NCBI RefSeq assembly: GCF_014203275.1
Contig: NZ_JACHIP010000001.1
Location: 496,001-560,000 of the forward strand
Reading direction: 5' to 3'
Source of the DNA: Granulicella aggregans
GTDB taxonomy: Bacteria; Acidobacteriota; Terriglobia; Terriglobales; Acidobacteriaceae
Length of the DNA stretch: 64,000 bases
How positions within the stretch are numbered: position 1 is the first letter of the stretch; every line of letters starts with the position of its first letter. Shown here in pieces: positions 55,579 to 62,746 of the stretch. The notes under the pieces were generated by a model, which saw only the letters and a program-made list of their open reading frames with translations, was not told the origin of the DNA and searched no databases. The position numbers and the translations under genes are program-made.

Positions 55579-56856
55579 ATGCTCAAGCACCTGATCCTCT
55601 GCCTCTCAGCAACTGCCCTCGCCGGAACCGCCCTCGCACAGGAACCTACCGCGAAGCCACCAGATCCAACCCGCCCCGGCTTCACCGACTTCTCCTCCCC
55701 CAAGCCCGACCTCAACCCCGGCCAGCCCATCGACCACCGCTCCACAGAATTGAAGGGCGACAAGCCCGCATTTCCCGGCCAGACCCGCGCGCCCTACGTC
55801 CAGACCGCCGCTCCCAAGGTCACCCTCATCACCGACCAGCTCCACAGCCCCTGGGGCCTCGGCTTCCTTCCCGACGGCAAGATGATCGTCACCGAGAAGG
55901 AAGGCAAGATCCGCATCGTCTCACAGGATGGCGCCCTATCCGCTCCGCTCAGCGGCGTCCCTGAAGTCCTGATGATCAAGCAGCTCGGCCTCCTCGACAT
56001 CGAACTCGATCCCAAGTTCGCATCGAACCACACGATCTACTTCACCTTCAACGAGGCCGAAGACCACGACACCAGCGCCATCGTCGTAGGCAAAGCGAAG
56101 CTCGACGAAGCCAAGCTCGCCCTCACCGACGTCAACGTCATCTTCCGCGCCAAGCCCGCCCTGCCGCGCGACCACGCCGTCAACGCCGGCAGCCGCATCA
56201 CCATCGATCGCCAGGGCGATCTCTTCGTCAGCATCGGCGACCGCTCCCAGTCCCCACCATGGGACTACGCACAGAAGCTCGACAACGATCTCGGCAAGAT
56301 GATCCACATCACCCCCGCAGGCAAGCCCGCGCCGAACAATCCGTACCTGCATACACCGGGCGTGCTTCCGGAGATCTGGTCGCGAGGCCACCGCACCCCG
56401 CAGGGCCTCACCATCAACCCCGCCACCGGCGAGCTATGGGAGGTCGAGCACGGCCCCCGTGGCGGCGACGAGATCAACCAGCCCCAGGCCGGCAAGAACT
56501 ACGGCTGGCCCGTCATCGTCCACGGCATCGACTACCCCGGCGACATCATCGGCGCCGGCATCACCGAGCACGCCGGCATGGAGCAGCCCCTCTACTACTG
56601 GGACCCCGTCATCGCCCCATCCGGTCTGCTCTTCTACACCGGCGACAAGTTCCCGCAGTGGAAGAACAACCTCTTCGTAGGCGGCCTGCGTTCGGAGATG
56701 GTCGATCGCATCGTCCTGGACGGAACCAAAGTCGTCTCCGAAGAGCCGCTGCTCCTCGATCAGCACAGCCGCATCCGCGACGTGAGACAAGGCCCGGAAG
56801 GCTTCATCTACGTCCTCGGCGACAACGGCAAGCTCTTCCGCCTAACCCCGCAGTAG
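55579..56856 (+). CDS. PQQ-dependent sugar dehydrogenase (aldose sugar dehydrogenase type)
   Basis: 425 residues from the ATG at 55579, preceded by AAAAGGAA. Signal peptide LKHLILCLSATALAGTALAQ. The soluble six-bladed quinoprotein glucose-dehydrogenase fold shows HSPWGLGFLPDGKMIVTEKEGKI in pieces, VNAGSRITIDRQGDLFVSIGDR, SRGHRTPQGL, WEVEHGPRGGDEINQ, GKNYGWPVI, YYWDPVIAPSGLLFYTGD and LRDVRQGPEGFIYVL-like. Periplasmic oxidation of aldoses with PQQ; no PQQ biosynthesis gene here. A repeat family B copy follows immediately. Confidence 0.92.
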   Translation: MLKHLILCLSATALAGTALAQEPTAKPPDPTRPGFTDFSSPKPDLNPGQPIDHRSTELKGDKPAFPGQTRAPYVQTAAPKVTLITDQLHSPWGLGFLPDGKMIVTEKEGKIRIVSQDGALSAPLSGVPEVLMIKQLGLLDIELDPKFASNHTIYFTFNEAEDHDTSAIVVGKAKLDEAKLALTDVNVIFRAKPALPRDHAVNAGSRITIDRQGDLFVSIGDRSQSPPWDYAQKLDNDLGKMIHITPAGKPAPNNPYLHTPGVLPEIWSRGHRTPQGLTINPATGELWEVEHGPRGGDEINQPQAGKNYGWPVIVHGIDYPGDIIGAGITEHAGMEQPLYYWDPVIAPSGLLFYTGDKFPQWKNNLFVGGLRSEMVDRIVLDGTKVVSEEPLLLDQHSRIRDVRQGPEGFIYVLGDNGKLFRLTPQ

Positions 56857-56865
56857 CGAAGAAAC

Positions 56866-56930
56866 GGGTGCCCCATCCATGGCTCGCCTTTGGCCATGGG
56901 TGGGACATTCGCGCGAAGCACGAACCGCCC
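56866..56930 (+). repeat. Repeat family B copy with second hairpin
   Basis: GGGTGCCCCATCCATGGC, loop tcgccttt, GGCCATGGGTGGGACATTCGCGCGAAGCACGAACCG. The added ATTCGCGCGAAGCACGAACC stretch recurs at 59667. It is at the 3' ends of both convergent flanking genes. Confidence 0.9.
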
Positions 56931-56935
56931 TCCCC

Positions 56936-57400
56936 TCACCCCGGCAACTCATACTCCAGATCAAACGAATGCTTCCCCTCCGCGATCGTGATCACGAACG
57001 TCCCGGAGATCCCCTTCAACTCCCCGGTCCCCGATCCCGGAACCACCACCACCTTCATCTCCATCCCCGCCGCACTCATCGTAGCCATCTGCTGCAGCGC
57101 AAAGCTCCCATGCTTCCCGCCAAGCGTCCCGGTCACCACTTCAATCGCCACGTACCCTGCCGCACCAGCCTTCGGATCACCGCCCGAAAACATCTCACCC
57201 TTGGTCGTCGCCTCAAGGTCACCATGGATCTCCTTGTCGATCGAGAACCGCCCCAACCCCTCCGCCGGTGCTGGAGTAAGCGGCACAATCTTCACCGTAA
57301 ACGTCCCTCGCGCATGATGCATTGCACTCTCCTTCACCTGTGCGGCCACTCCAATCGGCAACATCGCACAGGCCACCAAAAATAAAATAAGGCTCCGCAT
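56936..57400 (-). CDS. DUF3224 domain protein with signal peptide
   Basis: 154 residues. The N-terminus (MRSLILFLVACAMLPIGVAAQ) is a signal peptide, then the DUF3224 beta-barrel domain: HHARGTFTVKIVPL, LGRFSIDKEIHGDLEATTKGEMFSGGDP in pieces, AGYVAIEVVTGTLGGKHGSFALQ in pieces, VVPGSGTGELKGISGTF, and GKHSFDLEYELP. DUF3224 proteins are usually cytosolic and lack a leader, so export is unusual. The start codon is in the loop of a hairpin followed by a T-tract (57377-57409), which suggests control at start. Function unknown. Confidence 0.85.
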   Translation of the reverse strand: MRSLILFLVACAMLPIGVAAQVKESAMHHARGTFTVKIVPLTPAPAEGLGRFSIDKEIHGDLEATTKGEMFSGGDPKAGAAGYVAIEVVTGTLGGKHGSFALQQMATMSAAGMEMKVVVVPGSGTGELKGISGTFVITIAEGKHSFDLEYELPG

Positions 57401-57409
57401 GGAGCCTTA
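57377..57409 (-). terminator. Terminator-like hairpin with the DUF3224 start codon in its loop
   Basis: On the minus strand TAAGGCTCC-atgc-GGAGCCTTA is a perfect 9-bp stem, followed by TTTTATTTTT. The ATG of the DUF3224 gene is in the loop and its only Shine-Dalgarno candidate (AAGG) is in the stem. It can end the transcript of the upstream blaI-M56 genes or limit translation of the DUF3224 gene. Confidence 0.6.
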
Positions 57410-57442
57410 TCCTACATCACCCAAACCTGCGGTCTTGTGCGA

Positions 57443-59125
57443 TCAGTAGATGCGAAAGTCCACCTGGACCTGGACCTTCGCCTCCACCGGCTTGCCATCC
57501 GCAAGCGCCGGCTCAAAACGATATTGCCGCACCGCCTTTTGAGCACTCTCGTCGAAATCATCACGGAGGCTATCCACAATATGCGTCTCTTTCACCGCGC
57601 CATCCGAGCCCACGGTCACTCCGACAACGACCGTACCATTCACCTTGTCGACCCTTCCCTGCGCTGGATACTCAGGGTCCACTTGCCCAATGATCTTCGG
57701 CAGATGGTTCGGTGTTCCTTGAGCTGAAGCCGTAACTTTTTGGATCAGCGGCTCTCCCTCGGAGTCATCCCCGAGAGAGTAAGTCACCGTCACTGTCGTA
57801 TCCACCTCGACCGGCTCTCCGTTCAGCAGATACGGCTGCCACCGCCAGTCCTTCACCGCATCCAGAGCGCTCCGATCGTAGTCAGCACGCAGGCTCTTCT
57901 TCACACTGATCTGCTCCACCGCGCCGTCCTTGCCGATAGTCACCGCCAGCACCACCGGCCCATTGATCGTGTCCTTCTTCGCCTTTGCCTCCGCCGGATA
58001 TACCGGCATTTTCTGACTCGTGTGCGTCAACTTCCCTTGGTCGACCTTCAGCGGATCAGCTCCGCCCGCAGCCGCAACCGCCTGCATCTCCGGCCCCACC
58101 TCAACCCTTAGCGCCAGCGCCGCAGCGCAAGTAGCCACCACCATCACCGCACACGCAGCAACCGTTCCTACCCGCTGCATGATCCGCATCTCCACAGGCT
58201 TCTTCGTCAGGTTCATAACTCTCCTCTCAAAGCTGTTGGCATCGAAGATCCCGATGGCGTGAAGTGTCTTCGCCGGACTTCCATCGGCGACCATAGCGGC
58301 CAGCCTCAGCAGCGATCGTGCATAGTTCTCATTCCCCGCGACCGCCTCTGCGGCCATCGCGTCGCAGACCATCTCGCGGCTCTCCGCCACCCGAGCCCGA
58401 GTCATCCACACCACCGGATGCCACGCCACGGCCACTGAAATTGCCTCGTACAGGAGGTTCTTCGCAAAGTCCCACCGCCGCACGTGGGCCAATTCGTGCG
58501 CCAGCACCGCCTCCAGATCACTCGATTCCACGCTCTCCAGAAACCCCACCGGCACCAACACCGCAGGCTGCGAGATTCCCACCGTCACCGGCCCCGACAC
58601 CACTCCCGAAACCCTTAACTCCACTACCGGCGCTAACCCGCCGCACCTCCGCCAGGCCCGAGCCGCCTCGCCCTCCAACACCAAAGGCAACGCCCGCCTC
58701 CGCATGCTCTCCGTCCGCCACGCACCCCAAGCCAGTCGTGCCACAAAGTAAACCACCGTCGCCGCAAAGATCGAAGCCAGACCCACCAGTAAGAAACTCG
58801 GCAGTCGCAGCCCGTCTCCATTAACAGCGCCAGCTCCCACCACAAGTCCCACAGCGCCCTCATGAGCACCGGATCGCCTCGAGAACAGCGCAGTCATCCA
58901 CTCCCACCCTGCCCTCAAATCCAAATGCGCTGCGGGCAGCAATGCCTCCAGCAACAGAGCCAGCACCCACACCCGGTGCTCTAACGCCGACCCGGTCCGT
59001 CGAGCCAACTTTGCCGCGATCCACGCCGCCGCAAATACCAGTGGTACCTGCCAAACCGCATTCGCGAGATACCCCAGCGCCACCCACTCGCCCTGCCGCA
59101 ACAAGCCTATCAATGAGTCGATCAT
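57443..59125 (-). CDS. M56 family (BlaR1-like) membrane peptidase with two TonB-C domains
   Basis: 560 residues. N-terminal membrane segments (residues ~15-40, 95-115), then the M56 zinc motif LEAVLAHELAHVRRWDF (HExxH), and ESREMVCDAMAAEAV with the third ligand region. A further helix (AACAVMVVATCAAALAL) precedes the periplasmic part. In place of the penicillin-sensing domain of BlaR1, two TonB C-terminal-like domains follow: ~380-460 (TVTIGKDGAVEQISV-like, DAVKDWRWQPYLLNG) and ~475-560 (VGVTVGSDGAVKETH, KAVRQYRFEPALADG). It overlaps blaI by 4 bp. By analogy it cleaves or inactivates BlaI in response to an unknown signal. BlaI/BlaR1 context is clear, the signal is not. Confidence 0.9.
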   Translation of the reverse strand: MIDSLIGLLRQGEWVALGYLANAVWQVPLVFAAAWIAAKLARRTGSALEHRVWVLALLLEALLPAAHLDLRAGWEWMTALFSRRSGAHEGAVGLVVGAGAVNGDGLRLPSFLLVGLASIFAATVVYFVARLAWGAWRTESMRRRALPLVLEGEAARAWRRCGGLAPVVELRVSGVVSGPVTVGISQPAVLVPVGFLESVESSDLEAVLAHELAHVRRWDFAKNLLYEAISVAVAWHPVVWMTRARVAESREMVCDAMAAEAVAGNENYARSLLRLAAMVADGSPAKTLHAIGIFDANSFERRVMNLTKKPVEMRIMQRVGTVAACAVMVVATCAAALALRVEVGPEMQAVAAAGGADPLKVDQGKLTHTSQKMPVYPAEAKAKKDTINGPVVLAVTIGKDGAVEQISVKKSLRADYDRSALDAVKDWRWQPYLLNGEPVEVDTTVTVTYSLGDDSEGEPLIQKVTASAQGTPNHLPKIIGQVDPEYPAQGRVDKVNGTVVVGVTVGSDGAVKETHIVDSLRDDFDESAQKAVRQYRFEPALADGKPVEAKVQVQVDFRIY

Positions 59126-59493
59126 TTGCCGCCGCCTTCCGTCTCCAGCCGCCTGCTCAACTCCGCAATCTTCTTCGCATCGATCTGCCGGCTCTTGATC
59201 AGACTCATCACCAGCTCCTCGCTCGATCCGCCAAACATCCGGTCCACCAGGTCCCGCACCGCCGTCCCCAGCGCCTTCTCCTCGCTCACCGCCGAGCTAT
59301 ACGCAAAGGCTCGCCCCTCCAACTCGCGCTTCAACTTGCCCTTCCGCACCAGGATGTTCAGCACTGTCTGGACCGTCGTATAGGCCAGCTCCTGCTCCAG
59401 CCCCTCCTGCACATCCGCCACCAGGCTTGCGCCCCGCCGCCAGATCACCTGCATGATCTGCAGCTCTAGTTTGGTCAAAACCTCGTCACCCAT
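59122..59493 (-). CDS. BlaI/MecI/CopY family repressor
   Basis: 123 residues. Winged-helix domain: LTKLELQIMQVIWRRGASLVADVQEGLEQELAYTTVQTVLNILVRKGKL in segments (LELQIMQVIW, YTTVQTVLNILVRKG), and an acidic/helical C-terminal dimerisation part (SEEKALGTAVRDLVDRMF). It should repress itself and the M56 gene. A matching palindrome overlaps its ribosome-binding site. Confidence 0.95.
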   Translation of the reverse strand: MGDEVLTKLELQIMQVIWRRGASLVADVQEGLEQELAYTTVQTVLNILVRKGKLKRELEGRAFAYSSAVSEEKALGTAVRDLVDRMFGGSSEELVMSLIKSRQIDAKKIAELSRRLETEGGGK

Positions 59494-59502
59494 CGCCCGC
59501 TC

Positions 59503-59518
59503 TCCTAACTGATTAGGA
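59503..59518. promoter_or_regulatory. BlaI-type operator overlapping promoter and RBS of blaI
   Basis: TCCTAACTGATTAGGA has exact 6-bp inverted arms (TCCTAA/TTAGGA) around a 4-nt centre; the arm style resembles BlaI/MecI boxes. It lies 10 nt upstream of the blaI start and contains the AGGAG ribosome-binding site on the minus strand. A half-site TTTAGGA lies at 59555-59561. Confidence 0.7.
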
Positions 59519-59547
59519 CACTACGCCCGGCCATCTCGCCATGTCAA
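59518..59547 (-). promoter_or_regulatory. Predicted promoter of the blaI-M56 operon
   Basis: On the minus strand TTGACA is followed after 18 nt by TAGTGT, with the operator immediately downstream, which suits repression by blocking initiation or clearance. Confidence 0.5.
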
Positions 59548-59578
59548 CTAAAAATTTAGGACTCACCTCCCACCACTC

Positions 59579-59622
59579 CGTCATCCTGAGCGGAGCGCAG
59601 CGGAGTCGAAGGACCCGCCACA
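59579..59622 (+). repeat. Repeat family E copy
   Basis: CGTCATCCTGAGCGGAGCG, CAGCGGAGTCGAAGGACCCGCCAC. Matches the copy at 34691 except for the extra middle segment. It is upstream of the promoter of blaI. Confidence 0.75.
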
Positions 59623-59666
59623 CCACCCATACCTCCATAGCCTCCGTGCCTTTCAGCCACCGCTGC

Positions 59667-59728
59667 GGGTGCCCATCCATGCAGTCTTATCGCTAAGGTG
59701 GGACATTCGTGCGAAGCACGAACCGCCT
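59667..59728 (+). repeat. Repeat family B copy with second hairpin
   Basis: GGGTGCCCATCCATGCAGTCTTATCGCTAAGGTGGGACATTCGTGCGAAGCACGAACC in two parts; the second part (TTCGTGCGAAGCACGAA) is also at 56907. It lies just before the small gene at 59790. Confidence 0.85.
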
Positions 59729-59789
59729 TCATCACCAACCCTTACCCGCGAACCCTGTATCGTTCTTACAGGCAACACCCGGAGCTTCC

Positions 59790-60044
59790 TTGCCCTACAT
59801 CTACATCGACAAGATCCTCAATGAGCTCCGCCCCGAACTCCTCTCGGCCATGCATGCCGCCGTCGATCGCGAGGTCCGCGCCGGTCAGAAGGTTGACGTC
59901 CAGCGCCTCTACCGCGCCTTCACCCGCGCCGCCGTAGGCCAGTGCGCTAATCCCGTCCGCGTCTCCGAGAAGTGCGTCGAAACCAACATGTCCCGCCCCA
60001 ACAAGGGCGCCGGAAAATCAGGCAATCATGACCACGAAATCTAA
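59790..60044 (+). CDS. Hypothetical 84-residue protein
   Basis: Not recognised. TTG start with GGAG 5 nt upstream. N-terminal half is helical and polar (LPYIYIDKILNELRPELLSAM; HAAVDREVRAGQKVDV; LYRAFTRAAVG), with two cysteines (GQCANPVRVSEKCVETN). The tail is basic and polar (NKGAGKSGNHDHEI). It overlaps the DUF2252 gene by 17 bp, implying co-expression. The frame also opens to an ATG at 59709 within a repeat, which is unlikely to be real. Confidence 0.65.
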   Translation: MPYIYIDKILNELRPELLSAMHAAVDREVRAGQKVDVQRLYRAFTRAAVGQCANPVRVSEKCVETNMSRPNKGAGKSGNHDHEI

Positions 60045-61428
60045 GCCCGCTAAAGCGAACATTGAGGCACCCGCAGCCACCCCGGACTCCACTCCGATAC
60101 CCGCACTCCCAGGCCACGCTACCTACCGGACCGTGCGCGAACGCATCGCCCTCGGCCAGGCCCGCCGCAAGCAGATGAAGCGCATCGCCCACGCCGCCTG
60201 GTCCGTTAAAGATCGCAAGCACGAACCCCTCGATCTCCTGAAGAAGTCCACTCGCGGTCGCGTCCCCAAACTCATCGCGTTGAAGAACGAGCGCATGGCC
60301 TGCTCGCCCTTCGCCTACTTTCGCGGAGCCGTCCCGGTCATGGCCTACGACCTATCACTCATCCCCAACACCGGACTGCTCACCCAGCTCTGCGGCGACG
60401 CTCACGTCCGCAATCTCGGAGCCTACGCCGGCCCGGACGGCCGCCTCGTCTTCGACATCAACGACTTCGACGAGACCCTCGTGGCCCCCTTCGAGTGGGA
60501 CGTCAAGCGCATGGCCACCTCGCTCATCCTCGCCGGGCGCGAAGCTGCCGTCGCCAACCAGCACTGCCGCGAAGCCGCCACCGCCTTCCTCGCCCGCTAC
60601 CGCCGCATGATGCAGCTCTTCTCCACCATGCCCGTGCTTGAGGTCGCCCGCTTCCAGGTCCATCGCCTTGGAGAAGTTGGCCCTGTCTCCGCCATCCTTC
60701 TCGCCGCCAAGCGCAGCACCCCCCTTACCAACCTCCTGAACCTCACCGAACCCATCCCCGCTCATCCCCGCCAGCGCATCTTCCGCCACAATCCGCCCGT
60801 CCTCGAACGGGTCACCGGCAAGGAAGCGGAGAAGGTCATCGCCTCGCTCACTCCCTACGCCGAGACCCTCCTTCCCGAGCGCCGCCGCTTCCTCGCCCAG
60901 TACCGTGTCGTCGACGTCGCCTTCAAGGTCGTCGGCACCGGCTCCGTAGGCCTCCGCGACTTCTGCGTCTACCTCGAAGGCAACGGCCGCAAAGATCCCC
61001 TCTTCATCCAGATCAAAGAAGAAGCCGTCTCCGCCTACGCACCCTACGTCACTCGAAACGCTCTCAAGACCTATCACCAGGGACGCCGGGTAGTAGAGGG
61101 CGAGCGCGCGATGCAGCTCCAGTCCGACCCCTTCTTAGGCTGGACCAAAATCGAAGGCCGCGACTACTTGGTCCGCCAACTCAACGACCACAAGGGTTCG
61201 CTCGACATGACCACCTTGAAGCCCGCCGGCCTCATGGAATATGCCTCTGTGTGTGGAGAACTCTTAGCGAGAGGCCACGCCCGGGGCGGCGACTGCGCTC
61301 TTCTCGCCGGCTACATCGGCAACTCCGAGCGCTTCGACGAAGCCATCCTCCAGTTCGCCTCCACCTACGCCGACCAGACCGAAAAGGACCACGCCCAGCT
61401 CGTAAAGTCCCTCAAGGCCAAAGCATGA
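60028..61428 (+). CDS. DUF2252 family protein
   Basis: 466 residues. Family motifs: GRVPKLIALKNERMACSPFAYFRGAVPVMAYDL in pieces, CGDAHVRNLGAYAGPDGRLVFDINDFDET with the HxxN and DxxDFDE signature, WDVKRMATSLIL, VGTGSVGLRDFCVYLEG, KTYHQGRRVVEGERAMQ, and YLVRQLNDHKGS. The GDAHxxN and FDxxDFDE elements resemble the catalytic and metal motifs of aminoglycoside/choline kinase-like folds, so a phosphotransferase function is possible. Not proven. Its stop overlaps the glycosyltransferase start by 4 bp. Confidence 0.9.
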   Translation: MTTKSKPAKANIEAPAATPDSTPIPALPGHATYRTVRERIALGQARRKQMKRIAHAAWSVKDRKHEPLDLLKKSTRGRVPKLIALKNERMACSPFAYFRGAVPVMAYDLSLIPNTGLLTQLCGDAHVRNLGAYAGPDGRLVFDINDFDETLVAPFEWDVKRMATSLILAGREAAVANQHCREAATAFLARYRRMMQLFSTMPVLEVARFQVHRLGEVGPVSAILLAAKRSTPLTNLLNLTEPIPAHPRQRIFRHNPPVLERVTGKEAEKVIASLTPYAETLLPERRRFLAQYRVVDVAFKVVGTGSVGLRDFCVYLEGNGRKDPLFIQIKEEAVSAYAPYVTRNALKTYHQGRRVVEGERAMQLQSDPFLGWTKIEGRDYLVRQLNDHKGSLDMTTLKPAGLMEYASVCGELLARGHARGGDCALLAGYIGNSERFDEAILQFASTYADQTEKDHAQLVKSLKAKA

Positions 61429-62603
61429 AGGTAGTGCAGGCCGTCTTCGGTGTCTTCCACCACTTCGAGCTCGCCCACCAGCTCCGCCGCCGAGGCCACC
61501 TTCAACGCATCTACTCCACCTGGCCCTGGGCCCGCCTCAAGCGTGAAGGCCTACCCCACTCCATCGTCCGCACATTTCCTCCGTTCCACACCTCCGAGTA
61601 CATCCTTGGCCGCACCGGCCACGCCCCTCCCGCGCTCCTCTCCAAACTCGCCGCCTGGAACGCCCTCACCTTCGACCGCTACACCCGCTTCCATCTCTCC
61701 CGTGACCCGCAGGGCTATCCCGATGCCTTCATCGCCATATCCGGTGCGGGCCTCCTCACCGGAGCCGAAGTTCAGCGCCACGGCGGGGTCTTTATCTGCG
61801 ACCGCGGCTCCACCCACCAACGCTTCCAGGATCAAGTCGTTCACGCCGAGTACAAACGCTGGGGTCTCCCTCTGCCCCTCGCCAAGCCCCACATCCTCGT
61901 CCGCGAAGAGGCGATCTACGCCCAGGCCAACGCCATCACCGTCCCCTCGACCGTAGCCCGCCGATCCTTCATCCAGATGGGCGTCCCCGCCGAGAAAGTG
62001 CACGTCATCCCCTACGGCGTCCGCCTCGACAAGTTCACCCCTGCCCCTGAGCCTCCGTCACAAGAAGAGTTCCACCTGCTCTTCGCCGGCGGCGTCAGCC
62101 TCCGCAAAGGCATCCCGTACCTACTGCATGCCTTCGCCGCCCTGCGCCACCCGCATAAGCACCTCACCATAGTCGGCCATATCTCAGACGAGATCCGCCC
62201 CCTGCTCCCCCGTCTCCCTACAGAAGACGTCACCTTCACTGGCTCCCTTCCACAGCCCGAGCTAGCCAGCCTCATGGCCCGCAGCCACGCTCTCGTCCTG
62301 CCTTCCATCGAGGAGGGACTCGCTCTCGTCCAGGGTCAGGCCATGGCGTGCGGCTGCCCCGTCATCGCGACCCCCGCCACCGGCGCTGAAGACCTCTTCA
62401 CCAACGGTATCGAAGGCTTCATTCTCCCGCGGACCGAAAATCCCACCCAGGCCCTCGCCGACCGCATGCAGCATCTGGCCGACGACCCCGCCCTCCAACT
62501 GGCAATGCGCTCCGCAGCCCTCGCACGAGTGCATCAACTAGGCGGTTGGGACCACTACGGCGACCTCTGGGAATCCCTCCTCCACACCCTCACTCACCTA
62601 TAA
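61425..62603 (+). CDS. Glycosyltransferase family 4/1 (GT-B fold)
   Basis: 392 residues. N-terminal AVFGVFHHFELAHQLRRRGHLQRIYST, with little of the usual GGxE motif, and the C-terminal Rossmann domain has LLFAGGVSLRKGIPYLLHAF, TIVGHISDE, FTGSLPQPELASLMARSHALVLPSIEEGLALVQGQAMACGCPVIATPATGAEDL in pieces, with the EEG-L-V-Q variant of the EGFGL-type catalytic segment. It transfers a sugar from a nucleotide donor; acceptor and donor unknown. It is translationally coupled to the DUF2252 gene. Confidence 0.9.
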   Translation: MKVVQAVFGVFHHFELAHQLRRRGHLQRIYSTWPWARLKREGLPHSIVRTFPPFHTSEYILGRTGHAPPALLSKLAAWNALTFDRYTRFHLSRDPQGYPDAFIAISGAGLLTGAEVQRHGGVFICDRGSTHQRFQDQVVHAEYKRWGLPLPLAKPHILVREEAIYAQANAITVPSTVARRSFIQMGVPAEKVHVIPYGVRLDKFTPAPEPPSQEEFHLLFAGGVSLRKGIPYLLHAFAALRHPHKHLTIVGHISDEIRPLLPRLPTEDVTFTGSLPQPELASLMARSHALVLPSIEEGLALVQGQAMACGCPVIATPATGAEDLFTNGIEGFILPRTENPTQALADRMQHLADDPALQLAMRSAALARVHQLGGWDHYGDLWESLLHTLTHL

Positions 62604-62685
62604 ATAAACTTCGACTCTGAGCGACGGCTTCGCCCTCCACGCTTCAATCCTGTCTCCGAGCCAGAAATCGAACCGGAAACCAAAT

Positions 62686-62717
62686 AAAAAGGGCCAACCC
62701 ATACCGGATCGGCCCTT
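62686..62717 (-). terminator. Intrinsic terminator of bamD
   Basis: On the minus strand AAGGGCC, 15-nt loop, GGCCCTTTTTATTT: a 7-bp stem followed by a T run, 30 bp after the bamD stop. The 62604-62746 spacer has no other feature. Confidence 0.75.
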
Positions 62718-62746
62718 CACTATACCCTTTTCCCTAAACCCTGCTC

